Shown piece by piece: positions 7,362-15,718 of a stretch of 64,000 nucleotides of DNA (positions are counted from its first letter, which is position 1; each line of letters starts with the position of its first letter). The notes below the pieces were generated by a model. The model made no database searches, was not told where the DNA came from, and saw only the letters and a program-made list of their open reading frames with translations. The stretch spans positions 1 through 64,000 of the forward strand of contig JAAYFF010000081.1 in assembly GCA_012728375.1 (NCBI GenBank). The letters run 5' to 3'. A program made the translations under genes and the position numbers. Origin of the DNA: Bacillota bacterium (GTDB taxonomy: Bacteria > Bacillota > Dethiobacteria > DTU022 > UBA8154).

Positions 7362-8504
7362 TTAATAAATCAAATCTAGGCATTCATTCAGAAAAGATTC
7401 TTCCACGAACTGTCCGGAAAGAGTCAGGACAGTTCGCCCGTCTTTCCATGTTAATGTTGTCATGCCATCGGAGGAACTTACGAGATATCCCGTAAAATAT
7501 TGGGTTGAGTAAGAAGTCCCGTTTTCTTTTGCTGTTTCAACAGCTTTTTTCGCGTCTGTTTCTTCTTCATAAAAGAACTGGCAAAGGGTAAGTTTTGAGC
7601 CGTTTTGGTTTTCAAATTCATGGTAAATCTTTTGCAAAAAATGGCCGGTTTTCGTTACAGTGCCCACCTTAAAGGAATATTCATCCGGTAAATCTGCAAA
7701 ATAAAGTATGGCACTGCTAGTTAGTCCGCGGAAGTTGTCAAGTGAGTTAATGAAATCTTCTTCTTCGTGCCAGTAAATATCTTCGGGCTTTTCTTCGGGT
7801 TCTATCCCGGCAATTTCAACAAGAGTTTCGGTTTCATTACCATCCGCAATCCCTTTTTCCTGGGTAGCAATAATTTCTTGTTCCGGTGCTTTATTCTCAG
7901 AAGCAATATAATACTTTGGCTGGCTGTCCGCGGGCTTTTCAGCCGGTTCACCGCTGTTTTCCGCGTAAAGCGTGGTTATTTGTTCTTCCCGGGGGACTTC
8001 CGGTTCGGCAGAAGAGGAGCGGTCCCGGATGGAGGTATCATTAGTACTTTCATCCGTTTCCAGGGTATCTTCCACAGCAGACTCAAATGTTTCCATTTTG
8101 TTCATGCTCTGGTTTGCTGAAAAAAAACCTGGAAAATAACCCCTTAATCCTGAGCTTTCAGAAAATGCGGCGAAAAGTACGGCTAAACATAGGCAAGCAG
8201 CGGTAAGACCGCCGGCAAGGTATCTGTATTTTCTCCATCTTTCAGTTCTGCTGCTTCTTGGCGAGGAAATGCTTTTAGTTTTTTTATCATTTTTGGAATC
8301 GTTATATGCCTGGAGATAGGGCATTTCAGCGCGAGCAGATTCTTTGGCCTCATTATGTTCTATTTTCCTAAGTTCCCGGTTTTCCAATTGTTGCTGTAAA
8401 TTTTTCCATAAAAGAGAACTTGACGGAACGTCAACTTTTTGCGCTTCTTCCTGGAAGGCCTGCCTTATTAAACTATCGAGTTTGTCAGGTTTCGGTCCGT
8501 TCAT
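7362..8504 (-). CDS. Membrane protein paired with an ECF sigma factor (probable anti-sigma, DUF4367-like C-terminus)
   Basis: A 380-residue single-pass protein. The N-terminal 90 residues are cytoplasmic and helical, a membrane segment lies at about 94-116 (YLAGGLTAACLCLAVLFAAF), then a low-complexity acidic linker rich in Glu, Ser and Thr to about 240, and a globular C-terminal domain (LPDEYSFKVGTVTK ... TLTWKDGRTVLTLSG) that resembles DUF4367-type domains. It lies 82 bases downstream of an ECF sigma gene, which suggests an anti-sigma or sensor role. The family call for the C-terminal domain is tentative. Confidence 0.65.
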   Translation of the reverse strand: MNGPKPDKLDSLIRQAFQEEAQKVDVPSSSLLWKNLQQQLENRELRKIEHNEAKESARAEMPYLQAYNDSKNDKKTKSISSPRSSRTERWRKYRYLAGGLTAACLCLAVLFAAFSESSGLRGYFPGFFSANQSMNKMETFESAVEDTLETDESTNDTSIRDRSSSAEPEVPREEQITTLYAENSGEPAEKPADSQPKYYIASENKAPEQEIIATQEKGIADGNETETLVEIAGIEPEEKPEDIYWHEEEDFINSLDNFRGLTSSAILYFADLPDEYSFKVGTVTKTGHFLQKIYHEFENQNGSKLTLCQFFYEEETDAKKAVETAKENGTSYSTQYFTGYLVSSSDGMTTLTWKDGRTVLTLSGQFVEESFLNECLDLIY

Positions 8505-8586
8505 GTTTTCACCTTAATATATAATAAGTAATTTATATAAAATAAGTACTGGAGTACTGGCAAAAAAGACACTATTTTAAGAAAAA

Positions 8587-9132
8587 TCATGTTGAAGATG
8601 CTTTATTTACTTTATTAATATGACGTTTCCTTTTTCCCTTCGGTTGCAGAAGCTTTCGAACTTTTTCGCGGGCACGGAAAAGGCGTGATTTAATGGTTCC
8701 AGGAGGCAGTGAAACCAGTTCGGCGATTTCCTGGATACTTAATTCATTGAAATACTTTAGGACCAGGATTTCCCTGTCTTCGGGTTCCAGAAGAAAGAGG
8801 GCTTTTCTTACTTCTTGATAGGTCTCTTTTTGTTCCCAGGAAACTTCAGGAGAATTTTCGCAATTTGAATCCATATATTTTTCTTCACTGTCGGTTAAAA
8901 GTATTCTTTTATTTTTTCTTAGAATATCTATGGCGCAGTTAGTAGCGATAACGGAGATCCATGAGCCGAATTTGGTTATTTCTTTGAGAGTATGAAGATT
9001 GATAAAGGCTTTCAAAAAAGCCTCCTGCGCGGCATCTTCGGCCAGCTGGGCATTACCTGTAACCATGTACGCGGTAAGGTAAGTTTTGGGGAAATGTTGA
9101 TGGTAAAGTTGTTCGAGGGTGCTTCGGTCCAT
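8587..9132 (-). CDS. ECF-type RNA polymerase sigma factor
   Basis: A sigma-70 family factor of about 181 residues with region 2 (LEQLYHQHFPKTYLTAYMVTGNAQLAEDAAQEAFLKAF) and region 4 (LEPEDREILVLKYFNELSIQEIAELVSLPPGTIKSRLFRAREKV). The open frame extends up to 9231, but the family normally begins just before region 2, so I choose the ATG at 9132; an AAGGCAGG lies about 12 bases upstream, which is a long spacing, and the ATG at 9159 is possible. The basic C-terminal tail (GKRKRHINKVNKASST) is unusual for the family. It is the second sigma/membrane-protein pair in this 6-kb stretch. Confidence 0.88.
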   Translation of the reverse strand: MDRSTLEQLYHQHFPKTYLTAYMVTGNAQLAEDAAQEAFLKAFINLHTLKEITKFGSWISVIATNCAIDILRKNKRILLTDSEEKYMDSNCENSPEVSWEQKETYQEVRKALFLLEPEDREILVLKYFNELSIQEIAELVSLPPGTIKSRLFRAREKVRKLLQPKGKRKRHINKVNKASST

Positions 9133-9271
9133 AGCTAGTTTAATCCTGCCTTCACCCATTAAAATCTTGTCGAGCAAATCTAAATACGGACAGTTATAAA
9201 GTATTTTATCATACTTTATCCTTGACGGCAAAAGAAATATTTCCTAAAAAAGGGAGTCGGAACGGGGAGTA

Positions 9272-9300
9272 TTGCGACCGGATAGCAATTGTTATATAAT
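9272..9300 (+). promoter_or_regulatory. Predicted promoter of the iclR-type gene
   Basis: TTGCGA at 9272-9277, 17 bases, then a perfect TATAAT at 9295-9300, 50 bases before the ATG at 9350. Confidence 0.6.
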
Positions 9301-9349
9301 ATTTTTGTAAATAATTTCGTAAAGTAAAATTAAACGTAAGGGGCAACAA

Positions 9350-10153
9350 ATGAACGGGAACGTGACGGAAGAAAAGGAAGGCAAGCACGTTCAGTCGCTG
9401 GAAAGAGCATTAAATATTTTGGAAGTTATGGCCCGGGAAGGAGCACCAATATCTGTAACGGAGCTTGCGGAGAAAGTAAATTTGAAAATTAGTACCGTGC
9501 ACCGCCTGTTGTCTACTCTTTCTTTCCGTGGTTATGTGGAGCAGGACCCGGAAGACAACAAATACAAGCTCGGATTGAAACTGCTGGAGATTGGAAATTC
9601 CGTTTTAAATCATTCGTCGGATATTAGAACCATTGCCAGACCTTATCTGGAAGAACTTGTGGAGAAATGCAATGAAACTGCCAATCTGGCAATTCTTGAT
9701 GAAACGGATGTCGTGTATATCGATCAGGTTGAATCCAAAAATTTGATTATTGTGAGGATGTTTGCCCAGGTGGGCAATCGGGGGCCGGTACACTGTACCG
9801 CATCCGGCAAGGCACTTCTTGCCTTTTATCCTGAGGCAAAAATTGATGAGATTATCGAAAAGCTTGAAATGGTTAAATATACAAACGAGACCATTACTGA
9901 TCGGAATCATTTAAAAAAAGAGCTGCAACGCATCAGGCAGGATGGCTACGCTCTTGATTGGGGCGAAAGAGAAGAGCATGTGCGTTGTATTGCTGCCCCA
10001 ATTTTTAATTTTGAAGGAAAAGTTATAGCCAGCATTAGTATTTCCGGTCCAAGTACCCGCATTACAACATATTATATGAAAAATGAACTGGTCGATCTTA
10101 TTATGTCTACCGCAGCAAATATTTCTCAAAAAATGGGCTACAAGATGCGCTGA
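9350..10153 (+). CDS. IclR-family transcriptional regulator
   Basis: A 267-residue repressor/activator of the IclR family. The winged helix is at about residues 14-75 (QSLERALNILEVMAREGAPISVTELAEKVNLKISTVHRLLSTLSFRGYVEQ), and the effector-binding domain at about 88-262 (GNRGPVHCTASGKALLAFYP, YALDWGEREEHVRCIAAPIFNFEGKVIASISISGP). AAGGGG precedes the ATG by six bases. The ligand cannot be read from sequence. The dehydrogenase gene downstream has its own promoter and is separated by a terminator, so it is a possible target rather than an operon partner. Confidence 0.92.
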   Translation: MNGNVTEEKEGKHVQSLERALNILEVMAREGAPISVTELAEKVNLKISTVHRLLSTLSFRGYVEQDPEDNKYKLGLKLLEIGNSVLNHSSDIRTIARPYLEELVEKCNETANLAILDETDVVYIDQVESKNLIIVRMFAQVGNRGPVHCTASGKALLAFYPEAKIDEIIEKLEMVKYTNETITDRNHLKKELQRIRQDGYALDWGEREEHVRCIAAPIFNFEGKVIASISISGPSTRITTYYMKNELVDLIMSTAANISQKMGYKMR

Positions 10154-10189
10154 CTATAATATTACTAATCCTTAAGCAGCAATAAAGCA

Positions 10190-10225
10190 AAGCATCCATT
10201 TATCAGGGGATGCTATATTTTTTTT
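10190..10225 (+). terminator. Intrinsic terminator after the iclR-type gene
   Basis: Stem AGCATCC / GGATGCT followed within three bases by eight T residues. Confidence 0.75.
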
Positions 10226-10226
10226 G

Positions 10227-10256
10227 TTGACATGTTTTATTAACTTAATTTATAAT
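10227..10256 (+). promoter_or_regulatory. Predicted strong promoter of the dehydrogenase gene
   Basis: Consensus TTGACA at 10227-10232 and consensus TATAAT at 10251-10256 with an 18-base spacer. It starts directly at the end of the T run of the preceding terminator. The leader before the GTG start at 10332 is about 70 bases. Confidence 0.75.
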
Positions 10257-10331
10257 TATTACGCGTTTTCCACTATGTGAAAGTGTTTTCGTTAATTAGG
10301 AGTTTTTTCTTTATAATGGGGGTGCTTCTTT

Positions 10332-11603
10332 GTGCAAGAGGTAAAATTCCAGGATGCAGCTTACCGGAATCCCTTTAAAATGGCTCAGGAACAATGCGAT
10401 AATTGTGCCGAATTTCTAAATTTGGACCCCGGTATTCATGCAATTATACGTGAACCAATGAGGGAGATTCATGTTTCTATACCTGTACGTATGGATAACG
10501 GGACAGTTAAAGTATTTAAGGGCTTTCGTGTGATACATAACAATGCACTCGGCCCTGCAAAAGGCGGTATACGTTTCCATCCTGAGGAAAATATTGATAC
10601 GGTAAAAGCTCTTGCTACCTGGATGACCTGGAAATGTGCTCTTCTCAATTTACCTCTTGGCGGCGGAAAAGGAGGGGTTATTTGTAATCCTAAAGAGCTC
10701 TCCAAAGGTGAGCTGGAACGTTTAAGCAGGGGATATATTGCTCAGCTTTGGCAATTTATCGGACCGGATACAGATATTCCCGCCCCCGACGTTTATACCA
10801 ACCCTCAGATTATGGCTTGGATGATGGACGAATATTCCAAAATTAAAGGGAAAAACCAGTTTGGGGTGATAACAGGCAAACCTCCGGTGCTTGGGGGTTC
10901 TGCCGGCAGGGGTGATGCCACGGCGAGGGGAGGCATGTACACCCTGCGCGAGGCTGCTAAAGTGCGGGGCCTTGATTTAAGCAAAGCTACAATGGCCGTC
11001 CAGGGATATGGAAATGCAGGATATTATGCAGCACTACTGGCTGGAAAGCTCTTTAATACCAGGATTGTAGCGATCAGCGACAGCAGTGGAGCTATTTATA
11101 ACCCGGAAGGTCTTGATGCACAGCGCGTCTTTGAGCATAAATCATCTACAGGATCTGTTGCCGGTTTTTCTGGAGCAGAAAGGATTTCCCAGGATGAATT
11201 GCTGGAACTGAAAGTAGATGTGCTCTGTCCATCTGCCCTTGAAAATTCAATTAACGTGAAAAACGCACACAATATTAAGGCTTCCATTATTGTCGAACTT
11301 TCCAATGGCCCCACTACTCCTGAAGCGGATGATATTCTTTTCGCCAATGATGTTCATGTAATTCCTGACTTACTCTGTAATGCAGGAGGAGTTACCGTTT
11401 CGTATTTTGAAATGGTTCAAAACACTTCCATGTTATACTGGGAAGAGGAGGAAGTGTACCGGCGCCTTGATAAAAAAATAACCGCAGCATACCATGAAGT
11501 GCTGAAAACTTCTTTTAAATATAAAATTAACATGAGGCAGGCAGCGTACATTGTTGCTGTGAAAAGAGTAGAGGAGGCTATTAAGCTTCGCGGCTGGGTT
11601 TAA
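10332..11603 (+). CDS. gdhA: Glu/Leu/Phe/Val dehydrogenase (glutamate dehydrogenase type)
   Basis: A 423-residue NAD(P)-dependent amino acid dehydrogenase that interconverts an amino acid, most likely glutamate, with its 2-oxo acid and ammonia. The substrate domain shows KGGIRFHPE, the catalytic-lysine loop [10 protein letters not shown] and [20 protein letters not shown]. The nucleotide-binding Rossmann motif is [12 protein letters not shown]. Length is normal for the hexameric glutamate dehydrogenase family. The start is GTG with a GGGGGTG upstream. The residues that set substrate choice cannot be judged safely by eye, so the exact amino acid is inferred from length and overall match. Confidence 0.88.
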   Translation: MQEVKFQDAAYRNPFKMAQEQCDNCAEFLNLDPGIHAIIREPMREIHVSIPVRMDNGTVKVFKGFRVIHNNALGPAKGGIRFHPEENIDTVKALATWMTWKCALLNLPLGGGKGGVICNPKELSKGELERLSRGYIAQLWQFIGPDTDIPAPDVYTNPQIMAWMMDEYSKIKGKNQFGVITGKPPVLGGSAGRGDATARGGMYTLREAAKVRGLDLSKATMAVQGYGNAGYYAALLAGKLFNTRIVAISDSSGAIYNPEGLDAQRVFEHKSSTGSVAGFSGAERISQDELLELKVDVLCPSALENSINVKNAHNIKASIIVELSNGPTTPEADDILFANDVHVIPDLLCNAGGVTVSYFEMVQNTSMLYWEEEEVYRRLDKKITAAYHEVLKTSFKYKINMRQAAYIVAVKRVEEAIKLRGWV

Positions 11604-11627
11604 AAAGATTAAATTTTCAGTGAGGTG

Positions 11628-11661
11628 TATAACCGGTTTAAGGGAACCGGTTATTTTTTTT
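11628..11661 (+). terminator. Intrinsic terminator of the dehydrogenase gene
   Basis: Perfect stem ATAACCGGT / ACCGGTTAT followed by eight T residues. Confidence 0.85.
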
Positions 11662-11744
11662 GTAACTGCTCAGAGGTTAATATATAAATATATAAGTGGA
11701 ACCGTCTCGCGGCAATGACAGATTATCCCTTAGACTAAGCAGTT
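11662..11744. repeat. Dispersed repeat, two facing copies (AACTGCTCAG ... CTAAGCAGTT)
   Basis: GTAACTGCTCAG at 11662-11673 faces an inverted copy ending CTTAGACTAAGCAGTTG at 11719-11743, about 45 bases apart. The right-hand copy matches the element at 33334-33360 over about 25 bases. The pair looks like the terminal inverted repeats of an 80-base miniature element between gdhA and cinA. No target duplication was evident. Confidence 0.45.
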
Positions 11745-11836
11745 GCAATTTTTTTAAAATAAGGTTTTATTCGGGTTGTGATCCCGGCGAATTTGCGTTA
11801 TTAATATATATGATGGACAAAGGAGGGCGGAGTAAA

Positions 11837-13099
11837 TTGCGCTGTGAAATAATTGCAGTGGGTACTGAACTTTTGATGGGACAGACGACCAACACCAATG
11901 CCAGGGATATTGCCAGAGAGCTGCTTTCGCTTGGAGTAGGTGTCTATTATCAAACAGTGGTGGGAGATAATGAAGAAAGGTTGGCAGAGGTTGTCAAGCG
12001 GGCGATGGAAAGAGTTGATTTAATAATTCTATCCGGTGGTTTGGGGCCAACCAATGACGATCTTACGCGGGAGACTGTTGCCCGGGTGCTGGGTATTTCC
12101 CTGGAGAAAAACGAAGAATGGGAAAAAAGGTTGTTAGAATTTTTCAGCCGTTTCAAACGGCCTTTTGCCCAAAATAATTTGAGACAAGCCATGGTTCCGC
12201 AGGGAGCATTAATGCTGCCGAATGACAGGGGTACTGCTCCGGGGATTTACCTGGAAAAAGGGAAGAACATTTTCGTGCTGCTTCCAGGCCCTCCGAAGGA
12301 GATGTTACCCATACTCAAGGAGCAGGTTATCCCTCTTCTTAAACAAAAGCTGAAGGCCAGCGGGAAGCTCTCGGTGCTGCAGTCAAGAGTTCTTCACGTT
12401 ATTGGGTTGGGGGAATCCAACCTGGTAGAAATGCTTAAAGGTATCCTGGATAATCAGGATAATCCCACCATCGCTCCCCTTGCCAAGGGCGCGGAGGTCC
12501 ATCTGCGTTTGACCGCGCGTGGTCACTTTCCTGGAGAAGCCCAGGCCCTCTTAAGCCAAAAAGCGGCTGAAATCAAGGCTATCCTCGGTGATTATGTTTA
12601 TGGTGAAGATACAGATACTTTGGAATTGGCCGTGGCCCGCCAGCTCAAAGCCGCGGGGAAGACTTTGGCACTGGCGGAGTCCTGTACCGGCGGCCTTTTA
12701 ACTCACCGCCTGACAAATATTCCCGGAAGCTCCGAGTTCCTATTATCCGGGCTTGTTACTTACAGCAATGAGGCAAAAATAACTCTCCTGGGGGTGGATC
12801 CGGCAGTTATATCTGCAAAAGGTGCAGTCAGTGCTGAAACAGCGGCAGAAATGGCGGCCGGCGCTCGAAGGGCCACCGGAGCGGATATTAGTCTTGGCAT
12901 AACGGGAATTGCCGGTCCTGGCGGGGAAACCCCGCAAAAGCCTGTAGGGCTGACATATATTTCTTTGGAAGCGGAAAATTTTAGCCTGACCCGCAAGTAT
13001 CAGTTTTGGGGAAGTCGGGTGGAAATTAAGGAAAGAGCAACTCAGACAGCTTTATATTTGTTGCGCCGATTTCTTTTAAATAAATTGAGCGCTTCTTAA
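11837..13099 (+). CDS. cinA: CinA-family protein (competence/damage-inducible protein A)
   Basis: A protein of about 420 residues with two domains: N-terminal MoaB/MogA-like molybdopterin-binding fold (CEIIAVGTELLMGQTTNTNARDIARELLSLGVGVYYQTVVGD, LSGGLGPTNDDLTRE) and C-terminal CinA domain, the nicotinamide-nucleotide amidase family (LALAESCTGGLLTHRLTNIPGSS, GITGIAGPGGETPQKPVG). Such proteins act in pyridine-nucleotide salvage. The open frame goes back to 11696, but a TTG at 11837 with AGGAGGG ten bases upstream fits the family start, and the longer frame would run through the dispersed repeat. Confidence 0.92.
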   Translation: MRCEIIAVGTELLMGQTTNTNARDIARELLSLGVGVYYQTVVGDNEERLAEVVKRAMERVDLIILSGGLGPTNDDLTRETVARVLGISLEKNEEWEKRLLEFFSRFKRPFAQNNLRQAMVPQGALMLPNDRGTAPGIYLEKGKNIFVLLPGPPKEMLPILKEQVIPLLKQKLKASGKLSVLQSRVLHVIGLGESNLVEMLKGILDNQDNPTIAPLAKGAEVHLRLTARGHFPGEAQALLSQKAAEIKAILGDYVYGEDTDTLELAVARQLKAAGKTLALAESCTGGLLTHRLTNIPGSSEFLLSGLVTYSNEAKITLLGVDPAVISAKGAVSAETAAEMAAGARRATGADISLGITGIAGPGGETPQKPVGLTYISLEAENFSLTRKYQFWGSRVEIKERATQTALYLLRRFLLNKLSAS

Positions 13100-13107
13100 A
13101 ACTAAAG

Positions 13108-13120
13108 GTAACTGCTTAAG
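13108..13120 (+). repeat. Degenerate copy of the AACTGCTCAG repeat
   Basis: GTAACTGCTTAAG right after the cinA stop codon resembles the dispersed repeat, with a short deletion before TAAGAG. Weak alone; noted because of its position close to another copy. Confidence 0.3.
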
Positions 13121-13143
13121 AGTATTCTTATAAAAATATTTTG

Positions 13144-13180
13144 AAGCCGAAAGATTGGCAAACTTTCGGCTTTAATATTA
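13144..13180 (+). terminator. Intrinsic terminator of cinA
   Basis: Perfect 9-bp stem AGCCGAAAG / CTTTCGGCT followed by TTAATATTA. Confidence 0.7.
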
Positions 13181-13349
13181 TAGGGTAAAAATTTGACAAC
13201 AATTAAAAATTTGTAAAAAAGGAAATGTTGGATTGTTGTAGAAAATAATACTATTATGTTAGAAATAAAGTAGAAAACTAACCTTTTATTAAAATTTGAC
13301 GTATAAGAGGACTGTTTGTGAGGAATGTAGCGGCATGCAGGGTATAAAA

Positions 13350-14492
13350 ATGAGAATAAAAGAGCTTGAACCTGGAATGGTGCTTATGGACGATATTTAC
13401 TGTCCGCAGACAGGAATATTGTTGCTGAAGGCCGGGACAGTTTTGCGCCGTGCCCTTTTAAGAGCCCTTCAAAAAAACAACCCGGACCTTTATTGTTATG
13501 CTTGCCGTTCCTCCGCAATTAGTAGAAACGAGGAGATTTTAGCCGTTAAGGCAGACCCTGCAGCAGCAGAAAATTTATCTTTGGAAGAAGTTTCAGGAAA
13601 GGAAAATTGGGAAAATAGGCCCCTTTTCCCTCCAGGATTTGTGGACAGGGAGGCAGGTGAGATATACGCTCAGGCTTGCCGGGTATTTAACAAAATTTAT
13701 TCCGGCAGGAAAATAAAGCCGTACCTTCGCGAACTTTACAACGTAATTGAAAGCCTGGTTGGCAAGCTCTTAATTCATCCGGAAATGATGATTTATGTAG
13801 CCCTGTTAAAAAAAATTGACAATTCAACTTTTAGCCATGCTGTTAATGTTTGTGTCTTTAGTGCCTTTCTGGGAAAGGTAGCCGGAATAAAGGAGCCTCT
13901 CCTGAAAGAACTCGCTCTCGCAGGAATCATGCACGATATCGGCAAGATGGATATTCCTGTTGAAATTTGGCGTAAAAAAGGGCGCTTGACACTTTTAGAA
14001 TTTAATAAAGTGAAAGAGCACAGCTTGTATAGCTATTTTCGCCTGGCTAACATAGACCAGGTAGATATGCAAACCCTTATGGGGGTATTGCAGCATCACG
14101 AAAGGTTGGACGGAAGCGGTTATCCCCACGGGTTAAAAAATGACGAGCTGCATTTGTGGAGCAAAATTCTCGGGATAGCAGATGTATTCGATGCTTACAC
14201 GAGTGAGAGGAGTTATCGCAAGGCTTACTCTTATCATCAGGGCCTTGAGCATCTCCGTCAAAATTCTGCACGGTTTGACAGCAAACTACTAAACATTTTT
14301 ATTCGGAGCCTTTCCTTTTTTCCTATTGGTTCACGCGTTCTTTTAAACACCGGGGAAAACGGAATTGTGATGGGCATTCATAAACACTATCCTTACAGGC
14401 CTATTATCCGGGTTGCGAAGAAGGACGGCAGCGGCGAGAAATTGATAGATCTTGCCGAGAGCCGCTCTGTTTTTATTGAAAAATTGCTCTAA
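13350..14492 (+). CDS. HD-GYP domain protein (c-di-GMP phosphodiesterase type)
   Basis: A protein of about 380 residues. The N-terminus (RIKELEPGMVLMDDIYCPQTGILLLKAGTVL) is the DUF3391-like segment often found before HD-GYP domains. The catalytic domain at about 130-320 carries the metal-binding HDIGKMDIP, HSLYSY, HHERLDGSGYP and a DVFDAYTSERSYRKA segment, so hydrolysis of c-di-GMP is expected. A PilZ-like or unassigned tail follows. The frame is open from 13296; I choose the ATG at 13350 from the family start and the AGGG seven bases upstream, with 13335 as alternative. It precedes a PAS protein by 11 bases, so the cluster is one operon. Confidence 0.85.
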   Translation: MRIKELEPGMVLMDDIYCPQTGILLLKAGTVLRRALLRALQKNNPDLYCYACRSSAISRNEEILAVKADPAAAENLSLEEVSGKENWENRPLFPPGFVDREAGEIYAQACRVFNKIYSGRKIKPYLRELYNVIESLVGKLLIHPEMMIYVALLKKIDNSTFSHAVNVCVFSAFLGKVAGIKEPLLKELALAGIMHDIGKMDIPVEIWRKKGRLTLLEFNKVKEHSLYSYFRLANIDQVDMQTLMGVLQHHERLDGSGYPHGLKNDELHLWSKILGIADVFDAYTSERSYRKAYSYHQGLEHLRQNSARFDSKLLNIFIRSLSFFPIGSRVLLNTGENGIVMGIHKHYPYRPIIRVAKKDGSGEKLIDLAESRSVFIEKLL

Positions 14493-14503
14493 AATGCCGA
14501 GGC

Positions 14504-15718
14504 TTGCCGGTAATCATGTTGACAAAAGGGGTGCTTAGCAAGGTGGAGGTTCAATATCCCAGTTTAAATATCCGCTTGCCGGTAAAAGAAGGTTTTAGCT
14601 ATCTTGCCCCCATAGCCGTAACTATTGCGGGATACGACTTGGATGTACACAGGGATGACCCTGCTTTCTGGCTTTCCCTGGTTTGCCAGGAGGACAAAGA
14701 AAAGGTTGAAATTTTAGAGGAACAGCTTCAACAGGGAGAGATCCACCGCGGTCCTCACAGAATCCACTTAAAACATAAAGAAGGGTATCTGGTCGGAACG
14801 GAGTTGTGGTTGATTCCCGTTTACCGCGAGGAAAGCAGCTTAATTGCCGTTGAAGCGATAGCGCGGGACATTACAAGGCAGGAAAAAATAGAAAAAGAAC
14901 TTGTAGCCCGCAATAGAGAGCTGGAGGTGCTTAACCAGATAGCTTATTCCGATGAAACTGCTGCTTCGATTACCAGCTTTTTATCATTTTCTCTCGAAAT
15001 CCTTCTGTCCGTTTCCGAAGCTTCAGAGGGAGGTATATACTTGCTGGAGGAGAATGATATCAAGCTGGAAGTCTGCAGCAGCGGCTTTGATGATTGTCTC
15101 GGCAGGGAAATAATCAGCCGGGCGGATCTGAATGCAGAAGAGGACTTTTTTTCCGGGGCTTATGGCGATCCTCTCAGGAATTGGCTGGTTATTTCCATAA
15201 AGGAATTTCACCGGTGCACAGGATACTGCCTTTTGGTAAGCCCACTCGACAGAGACTTGGCTACCGCCGAAAACAAAAGGTTGCTGAAAGCAGCTTTAAG
15301 CGGTATTGGTGATGCCCTGTCGCGCAAGCGGGCTGAAGAGAGGTTGCGTTTTACCGAAGAAAGGTATCTGGGAATTGTGGAAAGCATTGAGGACGGATAC
15401 TATGAATTGGATCAAAGAGGCCGTTTTCTTTTTTTAAACCAGGCTTTTAGTGCCATGCTTGGTTTTCCCAAAAACGAACTCATGAAAAAGAAGCTTGAGG
15501 ATTTATGCTTAAACTGGGAGGAATTCGAAAAAGCCGGCAGAACAGTATTTGAATCCGGGAAGGGGCTTAAAGGGATTACTTGCACCCTAAAAGCGAAAGA
15601 CAGGTATTTTTTTGTGGAGGTCTCCTTAACGCCCATAATGGATAGAAATGGCGCTGTTCAAGGCTTAAGGGGATTTGTCAGGGATATTACGGAGAAAAAA
15701 AACTTGAGGATTCGTTGA
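14504..15718 (+). CDS. PAS/GAF sensor half of a split PAS-GGDEF-HD-GYP protein
   Basis: A 404-residue sensory protein without an output domain. A PAS-like region at about 20-130 ends in the PAC-type EAIARDITRQEK, a GAF-like region spans about 150-270, and a second PAS at about 280-395 ends in GLRGFVRDITEKK. The frame then stops at TGA 15716-15718. In the -1 frame the sequence continues as KKLEDSLKEAEEKINYLHTYDCLTGLYNR, the normal link from PAS to GGDEF, so this gene and the next were, or still are, one protein. The start is uncertain: TTG at 14504 or ATG at 14516. Confidence 0.8.
   Translation: MPVIMLTKGVLSKVEVQYPSLNIRLPVKEGFSYLAPIAVTIAGYDLDVHRDDPAFWLSLVCQEDKEKVEILEEQLQQGEIHRGPHRIHLKHKEGYLVGTELWLIPVYREESSLIAVEAIARDITRQEKIEKELVARNRELEVLNQIAYSDETAASITSFLSFSLEILLSVSEASEGGIYLLEENDIKLEVCSSGFDDCLGREIISRADLNAEEDFFSGAYGDPLRNWLVISIKEFHRCTGYCLLVSPLDRDLATAENKRLLKAALSGIGDALSRKRAEERLRFTEERYLGIVESIEDGYYELDQRGRFLFLNQAFSAMLGFPKNELMKKKLEDLCLNWEEFEKAGRTVFESGKGLKGITCTLKAKDRYFFVEVSLTPIMDRNGAVQGLRGFVRDITEKKNLRIR
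15697..15703 (+). other. A-AAA-AAC heptamer at the PAS/GGDEF frame change
   Basis: An eight-A run (15695-15702) followed by C contains, in the reading frame of the PAS gene, the heptamer A AAA AAC, a known -1 slippery pattern (X XXY YYZ). A -1 slip here gives exactly the frame of the GGDEF-HD-GYP gene and restores the family-like junction. An artefactual loss of one A in the run would look the same. Confidence 0.45.

Noticed and set aside
9160-9231. Upstream extension of the second ECF sigma factor
   Set aside because: The extra residues have no similarity to region 2 and contain an A/T-rich inverted repeat more typical of a promoter region.
13181-13349. c-di-GMP riboswitch before the HD-GYP gene
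   Set aside because: The conserved GEMM core (CACGCACAGGGCAAACC-like) is absent.
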